From Symsagittifera roscoffensis (taxonomy: Eukaryota; Xenacoelomorpha; Acoela; Convolutidae), in contig NC_087063.1 in NCBI RefSeq assembly GCF_963678635.1, forward strand, positions 38,022,759-38,086,758: a stretch of DNA of 64,000 nucleotides, in the 5' to 3' direction. This document shows, in pieces, positions 61,161 through 64,000 of this stretch (within the stretch, counting starts at the first letter, position 1; each line of letters opens with the position of its first letter). The notes beneath the pieces were generated by a model. It ran no database searches, was not told the origin of the DNA, and saw nothing but the letters and a program-made list of their open reading frames with translations. A program made the position numbers and the translations under genes.

Positions 61161-63118
61161 TGATGTTCATAGACTGAATCAGTTAGCAAAAATGATAAAT
61201 GTTTTACGCAAGTTTTTCAAGCTATGAAAAATTGAAATTTTTAAAAGTTTTTTTTTGTAGAATGAACTGGTTTGCGAGAAGTGTAAGTTTTTGTAAGCAA
61301 GCTCTTCCAGCTATGAAACTTTGAAAAACAACTTCAATTTAATCAAAGACTGAATCGGCTCGTGAAAGTAGTTAGTTATTTTGAGAAAGCTATTCAAGCT
61401 ATGAATTTATTTCAAGTCAATTTTTTGACAGTACCAGTTCGCAAAAATTTCAAGTTGTTTTAGACAGAATTGGTTCTCAAAATTTTTAAGTTTTCTCAGG
61501 AAGCTATTAAAAATGCAAAACTTTGAAATGCCTAATTTCAATCATGCACTGAGTCGGTTTGCAAAACTTTTTACGTTTTTGTAGGAAAAAAATCAATCTT
61601 GATTTTTTTCAAGTTTTTCATAGACTGAATCAGTTTGTAAAAACTGTAAAAATTTTTAACCAATTATTATTTCAGCTAGGAATTTTAGAATTTTTTTCAG
61701 AGACTAAATTGGCCAGCAAGAATTATAAGTTTTTGAAGCAAGCTATTCCAGCTATGAAGCATCGAAAATTTTTCAAGCCATTTGGTAAAAGATTCAATTG
61801 GTTGGCAATTATTTATGTTTTTCTCATGTTTTTCGAGGTGTGAACACTTTGACATATTTCATATTGATCATAGACTGAATATGTTCGTTTGAATCTGTTC
61901 GTTTGACTGAATCGGTTCATAGACTGAAAAATCGTTTTTCTAGGAGAGCAATTCAAGCTGTGAAAATTGGACTTTTTTGAAGTTTTTCAGATTGAATCGG
62001 TTCGCAAAATAATTAGGTTCCTTCAGCGAGCTATTTAAATTTTGAAATAGTTCATTTTGATCATAGACTGAATCAGTTTGAAAAATTTTATGCGTTTTTT
62101 ATAGAAATGACATTGAAGCTATGAAACTCTGATTTTTTTAGAAGTAGTTCATAGACTGAATTCCTTCGCAAAAATCCTTCTGCAAATTTTTTCTGACCAA
62201 GGTATTCTTTCAATTTATGAAATTTTGAAACAATTTAATTTTTTTCAAAGAGTAATTTGTTTTGCAAAAACCGAGTTTTTTTGAAAAATCTTTTCAAGCT
62301 ATGACATTTTGAATTGTTTCAACTTATTTCATAGATGGAATTGGTTCTTGAAAATTGTAAGTTTTTCAATGCGAGCTCTTCTAGCTGTGAACTTTGAAAC
62401 GTTTCAAGTTTTTTCATAGACCGAATCAGTTTGCCAAAAAATATCTTAGCAAGATATTCCACCTTTGAAACTTGAATTGTTTCAACTTATTTTATAGACA
62501 AAATTGGTTCTTGAAAATTTTAAGTGTTTCAACGTGAGCTCTTCTAGCTTTAAACTTTGAATCGTTTCGAGTTTTTTCAAAGACCGAATCAGTTTGCCAA
62601 AAAATATATCTTAGCAAGATATTTCACCTTTGAAATTTAATTTAATTCAAATTTTTCAAGGATTGAATTGCTTCAAAAGAAGAATAAAGTTTTTTTAAGC
62701 AAGTCGTACCAGATATCAAACTTTAAAAAGTTTCAAATTGTTCATAGACTGAGTAATTTCACAAAAATTGTAAACCTACTACGCAGACTGATCAAGCTAA
62801 AAAAATTTGAAAAGTTTAAAGTTTTTTGTAGACCGAATTGGTTCACAAAAAACAAACTCTGTGCGATCTATTTCAGCTTTGGTTTTTGAAATTTTTCAAG
62901 ATACTTCATAAGTCAAATTAATTCGCGAAAAAAAAAACAAAACAGTTTTGAGCAATCTATCCCAGCTATGAAATTGGAATTCAAATTAGGAATTTAAGAA
63001 ATTTTCAGAGACCAAAATGATTCACGAGAAGTGTAAGTTTTTTAAGCAAGCTCTTCCAGCTATGCAAATTTTAAAAAATTCAAGTTGTTCATAGACTAAA
63101 TTAGTTCGTAGAAATCTC

Positions 63119-63350
63119 GTTTACACATATGTTTATGTGTAGTATAATGTTTAAAATTATGTTTTTAATTACTGGTCAACAGAAAAAATCAATCTTAATT
63201 ACTTTATTGATCAACAACCAGTTGAAATGTTTGGTCTCAGTTGCTGTCAACCCAACTTCGACTTCAAATCCTGTGAGCTTCGATCTCAACATCGATCCCA
63301 AATACTGACCTAATTCGATCTGAACTTCGATCCCAAAAACTGATGCAATC
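63119..63350. other. Right flank of the satellite; nothing recognised
   Basis: The satellite stops after TTAGTTCGTAGAAATCTCG. The flank begins with an ACACATATGTTTATGTGT-like imperfect palindrome at about 63123-63140 and then runs into AT-rich unique sequence with several TTCGATC/CGATCCCAA words. No gene was recognised; the 73-codon minus-strand frame at 63176-63397 overlaps the next repeat and has no family resemblance. Confidence 0.5.
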
Positions 63351-63572
63351 CCAAATACTGACTTAAGTCGGCGATATGCTGTGCGTTGTGTTTTCAAACA
63401 CTCTCAAGCCAAGGACTACAAATATTTAATTTATTCGGTGTTAAGCTTACAAAAGCAGTATTGGGATTGACGTAGTCCCAAATACAGACCTAAATTGGCG
63501 ATATGCTCTGTGTTGTGTTTCCATACACTCACAACCCAATGACTCCAAAAGTTGAATTTATTCGGTGTTGTG
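63350..63572 (+). repeat. Two-copy direct repeat, about 124-bp period
   Basis: TCCCAAATACTGACTTAAGT followed by GGCGATATGCT, GTTGTGTTTTCAAACACTC and TTTATTCGGTGTT at about 63351-63443 recurs with substitutions at about 63476-63569. The copies share the same order along some 95 bases, separated by about 30 bases of different sequence. Confidence 0.75.
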
Positions 63573-64000
63573 TTTCAAAAATACTCAGAGCTGACATCCC
63601 CCGATTTAGTTAACAATTGTTTTGAGATTTGATCGTGGATTCCGCCGACAATGATTAAGTCCTTGCATTCAATTTCCGCATTGCTATAGATAAGATTTCC
63701 TGCTCTAGCTTTCAATTGTTCTTAGGCAAGCTCAGTAATAGATTTTAAAAAAATTCTGAATCCACTTTTATTTTGCTGAATCCGCTGACATTTGCGGATT
63801 CTACTTCATTTTGTGGAATCCACTTACAGTTTCGGAAACCAGAACAACTAGTTAGTTATCCAGAACAACTAGTCAAGTATTTGTACGCGGAATCCACGGA
63901 AGTTTCGTAAATGGAATGCGCTGACATTTGGGAACATATTTAAAAGTTTGTCTATGGAATCCAGGAACATACAGATACAAAATTGTGCGCCTATCCAGTG
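63573..64000. other. AT-rich sequence with degenerate GGAATCCAC words
   Basis: GAATCCAC, GAATCCGC and GGATTCTAC recur between 63640 and 63965 with irregular spacing, often followed by TGACATTTG or TTACAGTTT. A short direct repeat, CCAGAACAACTAGT, occurs at 63839-63852 and again about 22 bases later. No gene is evident and the window ends here. Confidence 0.5.

Larger units (their letters stand above)
15540..63118 (+). repeat. Large satellite array, about 84-bp monomer, 47.6 kb
   Basis: One monomer family fills this whole interval. A typical unit reads CATAGACTGAATCGGTTCGC, then AAAAATCGTAAGTTTTTT, then GAGCAAGCTATTCAAGCTAT, then GAAACTTTGAAAAATTTCAA, then GTTGTT. Spacing between successive GGTTCGCAAAAA words is mostly 80-86 bases, with shorter variants down to about 57. 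That gives on the order of 550-600 monomers. Nearly all lie in the same direction. Edge units (15.5-16.5 kb and the last kilobase) are the most diverged, and near-identical blocks lie inside, the usual sign of unequal exchange and homogenisation. No inserted transposon or gene was seen inside. Every open frame here (longest 98 codons, at 48227-48523) is made of satellite sequence and recurs with the repeats. A centromeric or heterochromatic role is possible but not shown. Confidence 0.95.

Noticed and set aside
15876-63000. Dozens of 60-98-codon open frames throughout the satellite, some repeated almost unchanged (for example near 36270, 39577, 48551 and 51318)
   Set aside because: They are translations of the satellite monomers, recur because the blocks are duplicated, occur on both strands and match no protein pattern.
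15540-63118. Regular spacing reminiscent of a CRISPR array
   Set aside because: Repeats and the sequence between them belong to the same evolving monomer, there are no unique spacers, and the window is eukaryotic.

Overview
The window is AT-rich, almost gene-free eukaryotic DNA, most likely from an invertebrate animal. The basis for that is one split exon of an immunoglobulin-like (I-set) domain with GT-AG splice sites, a eukaryotic-type tRNA-Arg sequence, a decayed Ty3/gypsy LTR retrotransposon and a decayed non-LTR retrotransposon. I cannot name the species. There is no bacterial-style gene organisation, and most open frames in the window are chance or repeat products.

Layout. 1-2.2 kb: AT-rich DNA with no recognisable gene. 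2.23-9.04 kb: one Ty3/gypsy-like LTR element on the minus strand, bounded by two 177-bp LTRs, with gag, two zinc knuckles, protease, reverse transcriptase, RNase H and integrase all in the expected order but broken by stops and frameshifts. 9.43-11.12 kb: a nested palindromic region built from a repeat family rich in GAGCGGTTT. Two inverted repeat pairs (121 bp outer, about 215-237 bp inner) surround a 169-bp Ig-domain exon on the minus strand, and a tRNA-Arg(TCG)-like sequence lies between the outer and inner left arms. 11.1-13.0 kb: AT-rich DNA with a small tandem duplication. 13.05-14.12 kb: relic of a non-LTR retrotransposon reverse transcriptase, plus strand. 15.18-15.50 kb: a degenerate minisatellite.

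15.54-63.12 kb (about 47.6 kb, three quarters of the window) is a single satellite array. Its basic unit is about 84 bp and contains the signatures CATAGACTGAATCGGTTCGC, GTAAGTTTTT and TTCAAGCTATGAAACTTTGA. The monomers run in one direction but are organised into several different higher-order repeats: about 0.67 kb near 19 kb, about 1.06-1.16 kb between 24 and 34 kb and again between 44 and 48 kb, a 3.3-kb block present three times in near-identical form and once in an older diverged form, and about 0.73 kb plus 2.76 kb periods at 54-61 kb. Two mega-blocks (23.8-41.6 and 43.6-53.2 kb) share both their first and last sequences, so part of the array itself has been duplicated. 63.1-64.0 kb leaves the satellite and holds a short two-copy direct repeat and unremarkable AT-rich DNA.

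The two most notable features are the nested inverted repeats centred on the Ig exon, a textbook arrangement for back-splicing or double-stranded RNA formation, and the satellite's layered higher-order structure, which includes a conserved inverted monomer fragment and readable recombination junctions. All identity judgements are by eye; no alignment or database search was run.
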